From Cryptomeria japonica (Eukaryota; Streptophyta; Pinopsida; Cupressales; Cupressaceae), in the NCBI RefSeq assembly GCF_030272615.1, contig NC_081414.1:236954233-237014232 (forward strand): a stretch of 60,000 bases of DNA, given 5' to 3'. Made by a program: the position numbers and the translations under genes. Numbering within the stretch: the first letter of the stretch is position 1; each line of letters begins with the position of its first letter. Shown here piece by piece: positions 1-12,840 of the stretch. The notes under the pieces were generated by a model. That model ran no database searches and had not been told where the DNA came from. It saw only the letters and a program-made list of their open reading frames with translations.

Positions 1-550
1 GGTAGTGTACAACAATGAAATGGTGTGAAATAATTCTTCATTGAAATCCATCCAAAATGAGCTTGAGATAAGACACACAAAGAGGAAGAAGTCCATGGAG
101 ATTGCAATGGGTGTTGCAATTGAGCTGATTGGGACTATGCTCAAGGTGAGAACAAAGTCCCCAACAGCTTCATTGAGAAAAGGTTTAATAAAAATGTTGT
201 CTTTTCATGAGAAGTTCAAAGAGCTTAGACAAGATTGGCAAGCTATAAAACCCCCACCATGTAGACCATCGGTTTGTGTCTTCTATAGGTGGTGTTTTTT
301 GGTGTCTTTCATTTTCTAGTTTAGTGTTCTATCATTTTTGTTGTTGGTCCTCAGCTAGTTCTAGTTTTTTTTGTGCTACCTGGTCTTAATGTTGGGCATT
401 CTCACTCCTTGAGAGATCCCTATTCTTTGCCTTATGGCTAATATGTAAGGTCTCCCACTTTATCTAATCAAACAATCTTGGCTTAACTATCTAGAACAAT
501 TTTGAGATTTCAAAAGCATATCAATCATAATAATATCAAGAGGTAAACAT
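1..550. other. Unrecognised sequence left of the solo LTR
   Basis: An open frame of 92 codons (41-319, plus) has no motif I recognise. The text after it (about 290-470) is T-rich and shows no coding character. It could be a piece of an old transposon, but I cannot name the family. Confidence 0.3.
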
Positions 551-1886
551 TGTTGGATATTGTTGAGAAGTTTATTGGAACAATGTTTTGTCATTGATGT
601 CAACATATTCTTTTGTGTGTTCTAGTGTTGCAGTTAGATTAAATGAGTTGGTTTGGCCAGTGTGTTGTAGTTGTGTTGTTCTGGTTAATTGGTTAAATTG
701 AGATAAGTATCTCTAGTTGATTCAACAAAAGTTTCTATGGTCCACATGGTGGCTTGATCAAGTTCTTTGATCTGGTATTCAGGTCAGTGTTCAGTTGTTC
801 GTGTTATTCAGTATTCTGGATTGTGCTTCAGAATTGCAATATCTTGGTTTGTGGATTTGGGAGAGTGTTTGGGACGTTCTAGTGTGTCCTCAATTTTGAT
901 GGTTCGTGATTTCGAGGTCCACAAGTGAATTTTTCAGTTTGACAGTTAGTTCAGCGTATGCTCTCGAGGTTCGATGTAATGATGATGAAGATTCTTGTAA
1001 GATGTGATGTTGTGGTTGTTGTTGTGGTAATTCACATCGCTTGTAGATGTTTCTAGCTCATGTTATATCCATGTTGTTGGTCTGCATTGATCGTTGTGCG
1101 CGTTATTGATCATTCTCTTGACTCGGTGGTGTTCTTCGTGTTATGCGACATTTATGGTGATTGTAGCATGTTGTGGATGTTCGAGGCATAATTCTTGGAC
1201 GTGTTTTGTGTTTCCGATATTGATTTGGGTCCAGAATATGTCTTAGTCGACATTGTTTTGGTCCACATATATTAATGTAGCTTGTATGGTTATTATTTTG
1301 TAATTTGTATGGAGGGTTGAGCCGACTTTGAAATATAGGTTGACAATTTGTATAAATACATACATAATATTCATTTGAGAGATGCATCTACATGCGCGAA
1401 CATTGATTTGATCTTTCAGTACAAGAGAAGTGTGCAGAAGTCTGAAAATGCAGATTTTGAGTTTATGTGCTTAACTGGAACTGTAACCAGGCATGAGGAG
1501 ATTCTATTTCATCAGTTCATAATTTTTCCTATGTAATCTGAATCTTTTTGTAAGACAGTGAGTCTTCCTCAGGGTTGTAACCCTTCTTGTTTTGTGGTTT
1601 GAACAGTGAGCTCTAGGCAGTGTGTCTGAATGCATGTGCATTCCCCATTGTAATATTTCATTTGTTCCTAATAGGGTATTATCTCATTGTGGGTAGGTTC
1701 CCATCGTGGTTTTTCCCTTAACCAAGTTTTCCACGTCTAAAATATTGGTGTTATGTGTATTATTGATGTGGTGTTGATTTGTGCTTTCTGTTAATTAGCA
1801 GATCTGAATTTAAGTTTGAGTTGTGTAGAGTTTTTGTGCAAACTGATTTACCCCTTCCCTCTTAGTTTGCTACATTGTTGCCAAAA
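551..1886 (+). mobile_element. Copia-type solo LTR
   Basis: The segment starts TGTTGGATATTG, like the start of the copia A LTR at 53461 (TGTTGGCATTACATG), and both continue into a 'cattgatgtcaa' stretch. Near its right end it carries the motif cccatcgtggtttttccc (about 1700) and gatttaccccttccctc (about 1846), which match the 3' parts of the A, B and C LTRs. AACAT precedes it (546-550) and AACAT occurs twice just after it (1887-1891 and 1892-1896), fitting a 5-bp target duplication. The exact right edge is uncertain: the last CA-type end could be 1883 or 1890. No gag, pol, PBS or polypurine tract is attached, so it is best read as a solo LTR left by LTR-LTR recombination. Confidence 0.7.
1351..1358 (+). 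promoter_or_regulatory. TATA box of the solo LTR
   Basis: TATAAATA lies about 800 bp into the LTR on its coding strand. This is the only good TATA match I see in this LTR. Promoter role is inferred from position. Confidence 0.45.
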
Positions 1887-1891
1887 AACAT

Positions 1892-3353
1892 AACATTATT
1901 TTATATCAAACACAAGGATGCCTTCATGTATACATAGCAAACACAAGCTACATTGAAGAGAAAATAAGAATACATTTGCGCATACAAATGCATAAGTCTA
2001 TACTTTTTTTCATGTCTACTCTTCAGTATTTGAATATAACTCCAATCACAATTATAAACAATCAAGAGTTTATAATAGATGATAACAAAATCCCCCATTT
2101 TATCAATTCTTATAAGAAATTTATTAGAGATAAAAATCTTCAATCTTCCAAATAATATACAATGACTACACATGATCACTATATGAAAGGTAATATAACC
2201 ATTCGCAACCTCATGGTGCTATTACCCTATAATAGATCTAAGTAGATGATAATGTCTTACTTTTTAGGATATTCACATTGTATCACTTTTACTCTAAAAT
2301 GTCAAACTTTTTCTATAAACAATGAGGTTCACACTAAGTTTCCACTACATATCATAGCATGGTCACTCTTATCGTAATTATTCTTTTAACTTGTCAACCT
2401 ACCTTTAGTGGTCATTTCCTTATCAACAAGTCATTAATTTGCAAGAGAAAGCAACATCAGCCATAATGCATTGATAACTAAATAAATATTTTCATTAATA
2501 TTCTTAAGATGGTTAATTAAGAGGGAAAAACTATTCCTTTTGTTGTGTTACATCTTGTGAAAAGTACTTATAACCTAGATTCTTAATGATATCTCATTGT
2601 ACACCTAATTAGAAAAGTACATAGTCAACATTGATGTCTAATTAATATATATGAACGATACTCAACTTCATTTATTTACTACTAGCAACAATTGGGCATT
2701 TAATTAATACAAAGATATTGGCGTATTCTCTTGCGTTTTGAACGATTTTTAAGCATATAGCTCTCTAAATGGAGATTTGTAAAGTTATTAAAACTTAGCC
2801 TTTTATCAAACAATATAATTTTACAAATCTAATATTGAGTTTAGTGCCAACATTCTAGAGATTTTAGTCTTGTTGTTCCAATGAATCATTTCTTATTGCC
2901 TTGACAACTTCTTTGACTCCAACATTCTTTATTTCATAAAAATGCAACTAAGTATAAAAAAGACGTGTGTTGCATTGTTGATTCTATAATTCTTCTAAAG
3001 AATGCCCATGAAATGCAAGAGAAAATATATGAATTGATGAAGAATACCTTGAAACGATATCATGCAATATCAATCATTTTTTACTGATTTAATTTATTAC
3101 AAAAGTTATTTCATTAATATAATGATTGATCTATATATCTTTTATATGGTTAATAAATCATTTCACGTTTTTATTCTTAGGAAGTCCCTTAAGTTCTATA
3201 TGCCTATTTCATGTCAAGAGGCCTTAGTCTTTGTTCTTGGTCTCCTAAAAGTCAAGACTAAGGTTATATTTAACATTAAATAATTAATTTCCTCTATGTA
3301 AGGAAAAACATAAAGTAGTTCAAACACGTGAAACATAGTGAGGGCATATGACC
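1892..3353. other. AT-rich spacer, no gene seen
   Basis: AT-rich sequence with short stop-interrupted frames only. I see no domain, terminal repeat or RNA structure that I can support. Confidence 0.5.
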
Positions 3354-3572
3354 GGGCAGCCTTAAACCACACACACTAAGCAACATATTAAGTCTAGAGG
3401 ATGGTAGTCAATTCTGAGTGTGTAACACTTTTAACCCTAGAAGTGTATTCTCAGTGTGACAACATACATTAAGCAACATATTAAGCCTAGAAAATGTTAG
3501 TCAACTCTAAGTATTTAACACTTAAATAAGCCTAGAAATATAAACTTAGTGTGTGTGATTTAAGTCGTTCCC
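3354..3572. mobile_element. MITE-like element with terminal inverted repeats (candidate)
   Basis: The left end (3354-3380) reads gggcagccttaaaccacaca then cactaag. The reverse complement of the right end (3545-3572) begins gggaacgacttaaatcacac and also ends cactaag, so about 22 of 27 positions agree. The roughly 219-bp body has no open frame. It contains a direct repeat: 'aagcaacatattaag(t/c)ctaga' occurs at about 3379 and again at about 3473. No exact target duplication is visible at the edges, so the superfamily is left open. It could instead be an accidental local inverted repeat. Confidence 0.45.
3379..3530. repeat. Local direct repeat, about 94-bp spacing
   Basis: Two copies of a roughly 50-bp block beginning aagcaacatattaag and running through 'tagtcaa(t/c)tct(g/a)ag' to 'taacactt' lie at about 3379 and about 3473. 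They sit inside the MITE-like inverted repeat. Confidence 0.55.
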
Positions 3573-6500
3573 ACATGAACTAAGCTGTGGTTATTCTCAA
3601 CACAAAAATGCACACATGAAAAAACATAAACTCACATAACATGATGGTTTTCGTTGAATTTTTTGGATTTTAACAGCATTATAGAAACAAATTATTAAAA
3701 ATCAGATAGTGAAAATCTATCATGTTTTCCATGAACTATTGGACGAAATACCTTTTAAAAAAAGGAATTTATGGTTCGCAATGCACTAATGGATTTATTG
3801 CAATAGATTTAGAAATTTTATATGAGTGAAATCAGCCGACGATGAGAAGAGGAAATTAGACGTCTCCTCAATTAAGCAAATAGAAATTAGAACATACTCT
3901 TTACAAGGTGCTCATTCTGATTCAACGTCCTTAGCTATACCAATAGGGTGGTGAAGAAATCGGTTGAGACATTTATCTAAAATCATGCCTAATTTGAATG
4001 CATGCAACATATAGATTAAAAGAACATGCAACAGAAATCTATTTGAATTGTATAGCCAGCCCCCGGAGTCCGGACCCTCCCTCCCAAATCTGTTACTTTC
4101 ATCTTCTATTTCGGGCTTCCTTCGTTTGCATGCCCATTCAACTCTTCATCTGGTGTTCAGTTTGTCTAACAAAACAAAACTACATTATGTTGTTTTTGAG
4201 TTTAATTGTGTCACATATTTTTACATCAACATTCCCTATCATAATAACTAGCACTTCATTCAAAGGAGGCGCAAGGGTTACGTCGATAGGAAAGTATTTG
4301 TAAGTTGATATACTATGGGTGCATATTGTTTATTGTGCTTATATTTTTTTAGTATAGTTTTGAGATGCATACAATATTTTGTGAAGCACAAGAAAAAATA
4401 ATGGAATTATATATTTGCTTGTAGTTAATTAAAACAAAGATTTAATTTGCAACAAATTTTCACTTGTGAATATTTTGTAATTGATCACAATTTTGAACAA
4501 AGTTCCAACTAAAAGTACAAGTAATGCAAAATAAGAAAAAATTAAAAATCGAAGATCGCTATATTGATATGTGATTTGCCCACAAAGTAGCCTATTTTGA
4601 AAGTAAAACATTTGAAGCATTTACGTAGTATCTAAATCAAAAAATAAAAAGGACGAGTAAATATGATAAGGAAGTGTATTTTATTGTCTATATATTTTTT
4701 TAGTACAACTTTTAAATACATGCGATATGAATATGAACGGGTGCAACTTATAATTTAAACCGACAAGCTATACAAATTGTGTTTGTAATACAAAATGTTT
4801 TTACACATTTGTATGAAGATGATTATAAGTCCTCAAAAGCTTTTATAAATGTAATCCCAACTCTCTTTGAATGTCATCTCAACTTTGTCCACTATCAACC
4901 TTTTCATTGTTATAATAGAAATAAAACTCATCATGGCTCCAATGACAATATAAGCTCTTCAAAATGGAAAAGAAAACTTGTTTGACACTAATTGATAGCA
5001 CGTTGCTTTCACGATTGCATTCTTTATAGTTTATATGCCCTAATTTAACAATACACCCAACCACCTTTTCACTTTCTATGGGGTGTCATTGTGCTCTATC
5101 CTCTTATGTGCATCTATGTTTGTCCAAAGAGAGCTCTTCTAATGGTGTTCCCTATACTATTCCTAGCACTTCCATGTTTTACTTCTAGTTTTCCCTCTCT
5201 TCATAATTGTCTTTTAATTTGCTTGGGATTGCCTAGCTTATCTTTGTCTCATATTACTATCTAGGACCATGCATACTTCTCACAAATACATGAAATGCCT
5301 TTATCGTTATCACATTTGATTTGCAGGCTTATTTAGTAATACCCTTATAGCCTCTTCCTTGTATTTATTTTTTGCGACTCCTTTTATTACTTTCCTTTTG
5401 TTTCAACGTGAATATAACTGAATTTTATGCATCTTTGTCAATTCACATAGTTCATGTTTGGCATGTGATTTTATTCCTTCTCTTATGTTTGTATACTTTC
5501 ATGTTGAAAACCTTCATGGCACATTATGAACTACACTAAGGGTTTAATAAAGATTTTAACAATGCTTTTTACATTAGACAACAAAGAATACCGTTATCCT
5601 TTTTCTTTGTCTCTCAAACTTTATGTTTATTCTACCTTGCATTCAACTGACTGCCATTTATTTAACTTTGCCTCACACCTGTCACTTAGGAAGTTTTGTG
5701 CATAGCCTTCTTGTAGTCTTAACAATCACACAACATTGTTATCTTCTCGTCTATATTTTTGTTATTTTACCCATCTTGACACTAATATCAGTCTCCTTGT
5801 AGTGCACTAACTATGCTCATGAAATCCTCATCTATGGTCTTGAAAATGTGTTCCTTGGATAATTCATGACCAACCTTACTAGCTTGCTATGTGTCTCAAT
5901 GTCATTCTTTACATTGTTGACGAGTCATATCTTGTCAATTGTCAACACAATCCATATGATTTAAGATCTGCCATTATCTTACATAGGTCTCTATCCATAC
6001 TTTATCTTGCATTATTATCATAAGAGTTGTCGTTAATATGTATGAACCCTGCCATGTTTGCGGTAAGTCTCCTTGACAATACACTGCTATCTTTCACTCT
6101 TCACTCTTCACAAACCTAGGAAATACTTCTATCATTGCCATTTTCTTTTCTATTTGTACCTTGCTCTACCCTACTCTAGGGTGCTTCTATCTCATGTTAA
6201 TCTTAATGTTTATTTATTGTACCCAAGACTTCATGACAATAAATAGTCATCTTTTCTCTCACTATCATAAAGAACCACTCTATTATCTTTGCATTGTAAC
6301 ACTCTATCCCATGATGACTTGGTTATACATTCAACCTATCCTCTACCACAACTATATCCCCTTTATCTATGGTTATTTCTAGCATGCCATGACTATGCTT
6401 ACTTTACTCATGATTGTCTCCATACCTTCTTTCCATTGTTTGCTATTAATGCAGCCAATGTTTACCATTGATACATTGATATTTAAGGCTGCTTTGACTT

Positions 6501-7204
6501 CTTGAATCTCTTCGTGGGACTGTCACACATCTCTGACATATGTTTGTCATATCTTTAACACTGTCATGTACCATTAACATTGACCATTGAGTCATATGTT
6601 ATGTGTATTTTTAGTCTTTAGGATTGATGATAGGTCTAGAAGCCTCTCACTACAATTTCAAGCTTAATCAATGTCAACAGTTTGTTAAGGTTTTATTGTT
6701 AAGGTTTTTCATAAAACTTTGTGTTTGTTAAGGTTTTTGATAAAGCTTTGCTCCAGCAGTCCTCCAATTCAGTAACCAAGCAAGTACATATTGGCAACTC
6801 ATAAGAAGAGACGAGGTTTATGGTAGAAACCCCTTCTCTAAGAGACTCAAACGAAGCAAAATGAATATACGGACTTTGCAAATAGACCTTGGAAATGTAT
6901 GCTAGATCCTAAAAATATTTTCATGAAACCATAGAAAACTTGATACAAATCAAGATACTAACTTTTGATGAGGATTTTAAAGAGGGTTTTGACAAAGTTT
7001 TTCCTTCTGAGCTCACTGTCACAGGAAAGTTCCTTTATTGACATTCATATTTAAAAAGACTTATAATGAGTATATTTTGACTATTGAATGGAACTCCAAG
7101 CTACTTCCATAGTGCAGGCATATAACTATTACATTGAGCTTTTCTAAGATTTGCAAGATAAAGCGGTACTCTTAGGATAGACATTATATGATGATTTTCT
7201 GTAA
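3573..7204. other. Spacer, no gene recognised
   Basis: AT-rich to about 5000, then pyrimidine-rich on the plus strand (about 5060-6480) with short frames and many stops. The pyrimidine-rich part may be an old repeat, but no protein motif could be read in any frame. Frames at 3998-4303 and 6161-6382 have no recognisable features. Confidence 0.45.
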
Positions 7205-7870
7205 GTTAAAGATCTATCTTAAAAAATCCCCCTCCAACTTGGTTTGATGGATGTCCATACCCTGTTCCATAGCTCCAATTTTGGCACAGGCAGGGAGGAT
7301 GCCGACAAACGTTGTGGAATTTGGCTTTACACCCGCACAATTTCATTATCTTGAAAGTTTCTAAAGCCTTTTCAACAAATCCATTATGTACATATCGTGT
7401 GATCATGGCATTCTACGAGACCACGTTTCTTTCAGGCATTTTGTCAAACAGTTCGAGTGCCTTGTCGATGCTTCCGTATTTGCATACATGTCTACAAAAG
7501 CATTTCCAACGATAAAATCTGACAGAAGCCCTCCTTCCATTTTCGTCTGATGGATGTCCATACCCTGTTTCAAAGCTCCCATTTTCGTACAGGCAGGGAG
7601 TATGTTGGCGAAAGTTGTGGAATTGGGCTTTACCCTGCCAATTACATTTCCTTGAAACTCTCTAACGCCTTCCCAACAAATCCATTTTTTGCATAGCCTC
7701 AGTCATAGCAGTCCATGAGAATACATTTCTTTGAGGAATTCTGTCAAACAAGTCACGCGTCATGTCTATGCTTCCACAATTTGTATTCATGTCTACCATG
7801 GTTGTTGGAACTACGACATCTGAAATTTTTTTCCAATACGTAACGGGCATCCACTAAACTCCCTCACTTG
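7205..7870 (-). pseudogene. Pentatricopeptide repeat (PPR) protein pseudogene
   Basis: Minus-strand frames show consecutive PLS-class PPR motifs. At 7850-7662 I read CGSIDMTRDLFDRIPQRN then FSWTAM. At about 7620-7530 another frame gives a 'LPACTKMGALKQGMDIHQ'-like linker. At 7406-7206 I read YVHNGFVEKALETFKIMKL followed, after another frame change, by a second 'LPACAKIGAMEQGMDIHQ'-like segment. PPR proteins of this class bind organellar RNA in mitochondria or plastids. Here at least three frameshifts and a stop break the frame and only about four to five repeats remain. There is no start region, E/DYW domain or organelle-targeting peptide. It is a decayed fragment of a large family; family assignment is firm. 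Confidence 0.8.
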
Positions 7871-9189
7871 GCATACATGTAAATAAGCTTAGCATGAGAT
7901 GTTGTGCATGTGGAAAACATGAATCGTCTGTGAGTGATGGAAGAGTGGAATATTTTACCTTGTGAAAGGGTGTTCTTGAGAATACAGTCTGTAATAATTG
8001 AAGATATGTAGAGAAATCTTCGGAGGGGCTGTGTTTTGTAAGCCGCTGAAACGAGTTACAAAATATATTCGATCAACAATGAAACTATTCATTACCACTA
8101 TACCAAATAGAAGGCAGATTTCAGGTGCGAGACAGAAATATCTCTGACATTGATCAGTAATTCATGCATGAGGTAACATTCAGGTTGATGCGTTGGCTGG
8201 ATAGTGGCAGAAAGAAATGCGGTGGTTGTATAGTGGTAGAAAGAAAACCGTAAACCAGCAAGGAAAAAACCATATACCACCGTGAGACAGGTTTGAGTGA
8301 AAAGCTCACGTAATAAGCCTACCAGCTAAAAACAACATTGAAGATTTCTAAATTTGATTACTCAGTAGTTGTGCACTCTAACTTCGCACTTCTCAAAATC
8401 CTACTTGGAAATTTCAAATCACTTCGATTTTTTTACAGTAGCTTACTTGGCAAGTCCCCTGCTTATAACTAAGGTTTCAGGGCCACATCATCAAATATGA
8501 TGCCACATCAACATGCTTTTTGCCAAGGTGTCCAAAACAGCCCCAAAAAAAAGTGAGACCAATAGGCGTGCAAAAGAGACCCCAGTAGTTGTGCAGCTGA
8601 CATAGCATCCCCTGATTGGTTACTTTTTACCATATTAGTACATTTCTTAACATCTACTGGTACATTTTCTAACAACTGTTGGTACATTTCCTAGCAAAAT
8701 TTGATATTTTTTGTTTCAAACAATAGATTTTATTTGTTCAATTTTTGGAACAAAAGGTATCAACAACCCTCACAACAATTGGTACATGCTCAACTACTGG
8801 GTCCTTTCCCCTATGTAACAACTCTTTTTATCTAACCTTTTGAATCACCATCAAACCCAAAAACAACATTGAAGAGACCTCTAGATTATAAAAAATTGAT
8901 ACCATTAAAACTTTCCTTTTTTGCTTGTTTAGGTCATAGCATCCGTCGTCGTCGTCAAAGCTAACTTCGCGCACACATAGATCTTAAACAGTACATTGGA
9001 TTTTGATTTATTTTTTTTAGTCTTTTTCGTATGTGACTTAACTGCCTATAGCTATTGATTTGGCTTCTGGGTAGTAACGATGCACGTTGTGGAAACAGTT
9101 ATGCGCACAAAGGTCAAAAAGTACACTTTTCAAAGTGTCGCCCGATACCTAACTAAAGATGTTCTAGTAATCGTCCACTCAAAATCGCC
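7871..9189. other. Spacer with short degenerate repeats
   Basis: No gene is seen. Between about 8620 and 8690 a block of about 25 bp ending 'tggtacatt(t)' occurs three times in diverged form, and 'agtagttgtgca' occurs at about 8362 and 8585. No coding frame of note. Confidence 0.4.
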
Positions 9190-9260
9190 AATACTTGTGG
9201 ACAAATGTCCCAATAGTTTTGCACAAATTTTCCAATAGTGGTGCACAAATGGGCCAATTA
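9190..9260. repeat. Degenerate tandem repeat, CCAATAGTGGTGCACAAAT-like
   Basis: About four diverged units of 20-25 bp sit head to tail: variants of 'ccaatagtggtgcacaaat' separated by two to four bases. Further 'gactattgg' and 'ggctattgg' words continue to the edge of element F, on both sides of its insertion point. Confidence 0.5.
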
Positions 9261-9373
9261 TGAACAAAAATTTACAAAAAATGATCGACTATTGGTACAA
9301 AACAAATTTATTAATGATATTTTCACTATGACGACTATTGAAAGGTCACTATTACAATAAGTGTGTGGCTATT

Positions 9374-9378
9374 GGAAC
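9374..9378. repeat. Target-site duplication of element F (left copy)
   Basis: GGAAC directly before the left LTR; the same five bases follow the right LTR at 24789-24793. Confidence 0.9.
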
Positions 9379-10811
9379 TGATGCTCTACAAAATGGACAA
9401 GTGCTAGATTAAAATCTATAGTCGTATAACACACAAAAACAACAAGAAACAAGGATCAAAGTTAGTGTTATTCAGCCAAAAACTAATCTAAGCAGGCATA
9501 TCAAAAGAGACACTAAAAACATGCTAAAGTATTTAACTAGGGAAACAAATATCACAAGGCATCTTCAAATGTCTTCGAACATGCTCTTAGCTCCTTCTTC
9601 TTTGTTCCTCTCCTCTCCAAGTTCCAAATTAATGTAACTCTCAGCAGCTTTTTGCACTATGGATGCTTATGGAGGTTCAAGATTGAAATGTTTTAACTAT
9701 GCTATGCAAGTGTAAAATAAACTAATTAGACATATTATGAAATGAACTAAGATTTTATTTTAGTCCAAAATGACAATATATGTGATTTATATTAAATGCT
9801 CTCTCTAAAATTCGCTATAGATTAAATGCATACAAGTTTTCAGGATCTGGATTATGAAGAAATGGGTTCTATTTATAGGAAAAATGGAGCAATAGATGGT
9901 TGAGATTGAGTAATCTCAACAAAGGTCGAGATTGAATGATATCAAATCCATGTGAAGGCTTTCAACCCAATCTCAGGATGACAAGTGTCAATATGAGATA
10001 GGTTGAAAGGAGAGGGAATGAGCATTAAATGTTTGACATGACCTGAGAGTTAACTTGGGAGTTAAGGTCAAGGTTGGGTTGAGTGAATAATTCTTTATTC
10101 AAATAATAAAGTTTTTATCCAATGGATAAACTCTTGTGCAAAGGTAAAAGGGATAACCATGGTCAAAGCAATAAATGCTTGAGGAGACATATGAGTCATA
10201 TGAGGGTTGAGTTAGGGGTTAACCATAAACGGTCATGTAAGAGCCATAAGTGGTCTGGAAGACTTTGGAGGTTAGCTTGTTGGATACATAAAGCATTAAA
10301 TGTTTTTCAAAGACTTTGAAGTCTTTGAGAAGTGACTCCAAGTTGCTTAGGAATGTGACAATAAATTAGGGGATGGATTAGGCTAATTGATTTGGATTAG
10401 ATAGGTTTTAGAAGAATTTAGGAAGGGGATTTAGGAGGCAAGTGGATTTGGGTGAGGGAAAATAGGATTTTAATTAAAATAAAATTAATTTATTTCAACT
10501 TGTGGTTGCAACTTGCATTTGTAGGAAAATGCAAGTGGGGGGGAATAATGATTTAAATAAATGTTTTATTTAATTTATTTAAAAGAGGAAAGAGGATTAA
10601 ATTGAATAAATAGAATTTATTCATTTAATTGATTGTGAATTTGGTTGAATTAATTAATTAAAATAAATTGAATAATTTATTTAATTAATAGGAGAATGTT
10701 TGAAGATGAATTAATTAAATACTAATTTAATTAACTGATGGCTAGTGGATTTTTAATCAAATAAATACAAAATATTCATTTAATTAAAATGGACAGATTT
10801 ATGTGACTACA
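9379..10811 (-). repeat. Element F, 3' LTR
   Basis: The 1,433-bp copy on the left is the 3' LTR because the coding strand is minus. It matches 23356-24788 throughout. By eye there are several dozen differences (roughly 3-4%), nearly all transitions. The 65-codon plus-strand frame at 10122-10319 recurs at 24100-24297 simply because the LTR is duplicated. Confidence 0.95.
9869..9878 (-). promoter_or_regulatory. TATA box in F 3' LTR
   Basis: The minus strand reads CTATAAATAG. The same word occurs at the same place in the other F LTR (23846-23855) and in solo LTR G (27744-27753), which supports a conserved promoter pointing into the element body. Confidence 0.6.
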
Positions 10812-10824
10812 TTTGCCCCTCTTT
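10812..10824 (-). other. Element F polypurine tract
   Basis: The minus strand reads AAAGAGGGGCAAA immediately before the 3' LTR. This is the expected plus-strand DNA priming site. Confidence 0.8.
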
Positions 10825-11939
10825 GAGACAATGCAGTTTATTGCGTTGTTTCAAAGAAAGAAAAAATAGGTGTGAAGAAATATGCCCTATAAAATATTAA
10901 TTTAATGGGTGGCATGCCCCATCAAGAGATGGGCCGAAAAATTTTGAAAAATCGGGCGATCTCTTGAAAAAGGATGAAAATTGGTAGGGTGGTAAAAGAG
11001 AAGATAATAGAACTAATGGTGAAAAAATGGGAGAAAATGGAGTGAATACGAAGAAACAACAAGCCAGCGAGTACCCTGAGGTCATGCAAGAGATATAGAG
11101 CAGATGTAGTGTGTGGTTTGGATTGATGCTATACAATTAATCAAAATTGGTTGGACAATCTGGTGTAATCGGTTTAATTGCCCTGATCGAGTCAAAGCGT
11201 GACAGTTGGTGTCAGTTGGTCGTTTGGACAGGGTAAAGTTTGAGTAAGTGAATCAAAGTCACCTGATGTGACTTAAACAATTGATGTAATTGTCCGATGA
11301 AGTCAAGGTATCTGAAGCAAAATACTCGTTGAGACTAAGACAATTGATGTAATTGTTCGTTGGATTGTGTTTGATTGGTTGATCAATTGATTGTGTGTGT
11401 GTGTGTGATGGATGGTTATGGAGAATCATGGCAGCCTCATTGAGACTAGGTCATTATGATAAATGTTTGTTGTAGTCTAGGTTTGTCATGATTGATTACC
11501 TGTTGAGACTCGAAGATACTTGATCAGAGTATCTGTTGATAGTCTAAGTGTGTGTGAGTCGATGTACCTGTGCAAACAGAGTAACTTGCTTGATTGGGTT
11601 GACTTAGGATGGGAAACACAATCCATCCTGTTTAGAGATGGATGGTGATGAACGTGGCTTGATTGGGTTGATGGGAAACGATGAAGGGATTATGATGATG
11701 ACCAAGATAGGGAGGGTGAGGGGGGGATTCAGTGTTAGATAGAAGATATGGAGGACCTAGGACCGAGTCCTATGGAAGAAGATGAGTAAAATAGAATATG
11801 CATTGTTATGACTATGTATGCATGATATGCAGCTATTTATGAATGTATGGATGGGTGGAATGCAACGGAATGCAATATACACAGATGAGATGAAATGATG
11901 ATCCATAGTGCTTTATTTTCATCAGTGAGCTTTAAAATG

Positions 11940-12065
11940 TAAGAAAATACAAGCAACTTGACATAATGATTCAAGATGACTTGAGTATTCCTTACATGGA
12001 TTTTGATATAGCAAGTTAATACAAGCAACTTGATATAATGGATCAAGTTGACCTGAGTATTGCTT
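11940..12065. repeat. Local tandem duplication, about 70-bp unit
   Basis: 'aatacaagcaacttgacataatg...gacttgagtattcctt' (about 11947) is repeated as 'aatacaagcaacttgatataatg...gacctgagtattgctt' (about 12020). Confidence 0.65.
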
Positions 12066-12714
12066 GCGGAACAAACAAGGATTATCTCCTTTCATGCATG
12101 ACATGGAACGTCCTCCTTGATCTTTTGTCGATCATATCCTAAGACAAGTTCATACCATAATCAGAGATAAACCATTTTGGATGAGGCAATAGGAACCAAG
12201 GATGGAGCATGGTACCTGTAAGCAAACAACATATATAAAGAATAAAGAATATTGACCCTCGATAATGGTTCATGCTCATATGGTCGAGGTAAATGTTGTA
12301 GTTAGCAAGCCGTAGTTATTTATGACTGTATTTTGCATAAAATCATGTAGCTTAGGGAACATCTCACGTAGACACCATTAGTACATGCCCCAGAACTTCA
12401 TCAGAATAATTCGCAGAAGACATACAAACAATGCTGTAGGAACCTGATATATATAAACGAATGAATAACCTAAAAATCAACCAAGTACTTGATAGTTTAA
12501 ACAAAATTTTCTTGTCAAAAAAATGTCATCTTGTCTTTGTTTATGATAAGGAAGGATGCATCCTTGTTTAGACAGTTTGCGTGTTTGATGTTGATTGTTT
12601 GGTTGATCAGATAAGTGCTCATCGTTGGAGTATTTCACAATGTTTGTTTGATATCTGCTTTGAAAAATGTATGTACATGGCGCTGCCATGTTTTTGATTG
12701 ATTTTTGATGTTTT

Positions 12715-12840
12715 GTTATGTTTTTGGATTTTGTGAGATAGTTTTGAATGTTTTTGTATTTTCTAAGATAATTATTCAATGTTTTTGGTATTTTGATGAT
12801 TGTTTTGAATGTTTTTGGATTTTGTGAGATAGTTTTGAAT
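12715..12840. repeat. Local tandem duplication in F tail
   Basis: A block containing 'gtttttggattttgtgagata' followed by 'gttttgaatg' occurs at about 12720 and again at about 12811. Related T-rich units lie between. Confidence 0.6.

Noticed and set aside
41-319. 92-codon frame at the window start
   Set aside because: No family or motif; kept only as unrecognised sequence.
3998-4303. 101-codon frame with overlapping 67-codon frame
   Set aside because: Hydrophobic by T-rich composition, no motif, no neighbouring coding signal.
4984-6660. Pyrimidine-rich stretch as an exon-bearing gene
   Set aside because: Frames are short, no splice-site pattern or domain could be supported.
10122-10319. 65-codon frame conserved at 24100-24297
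   Set aside because: Both copies are inside the F LTRs; conservation follows from LTR duplication.
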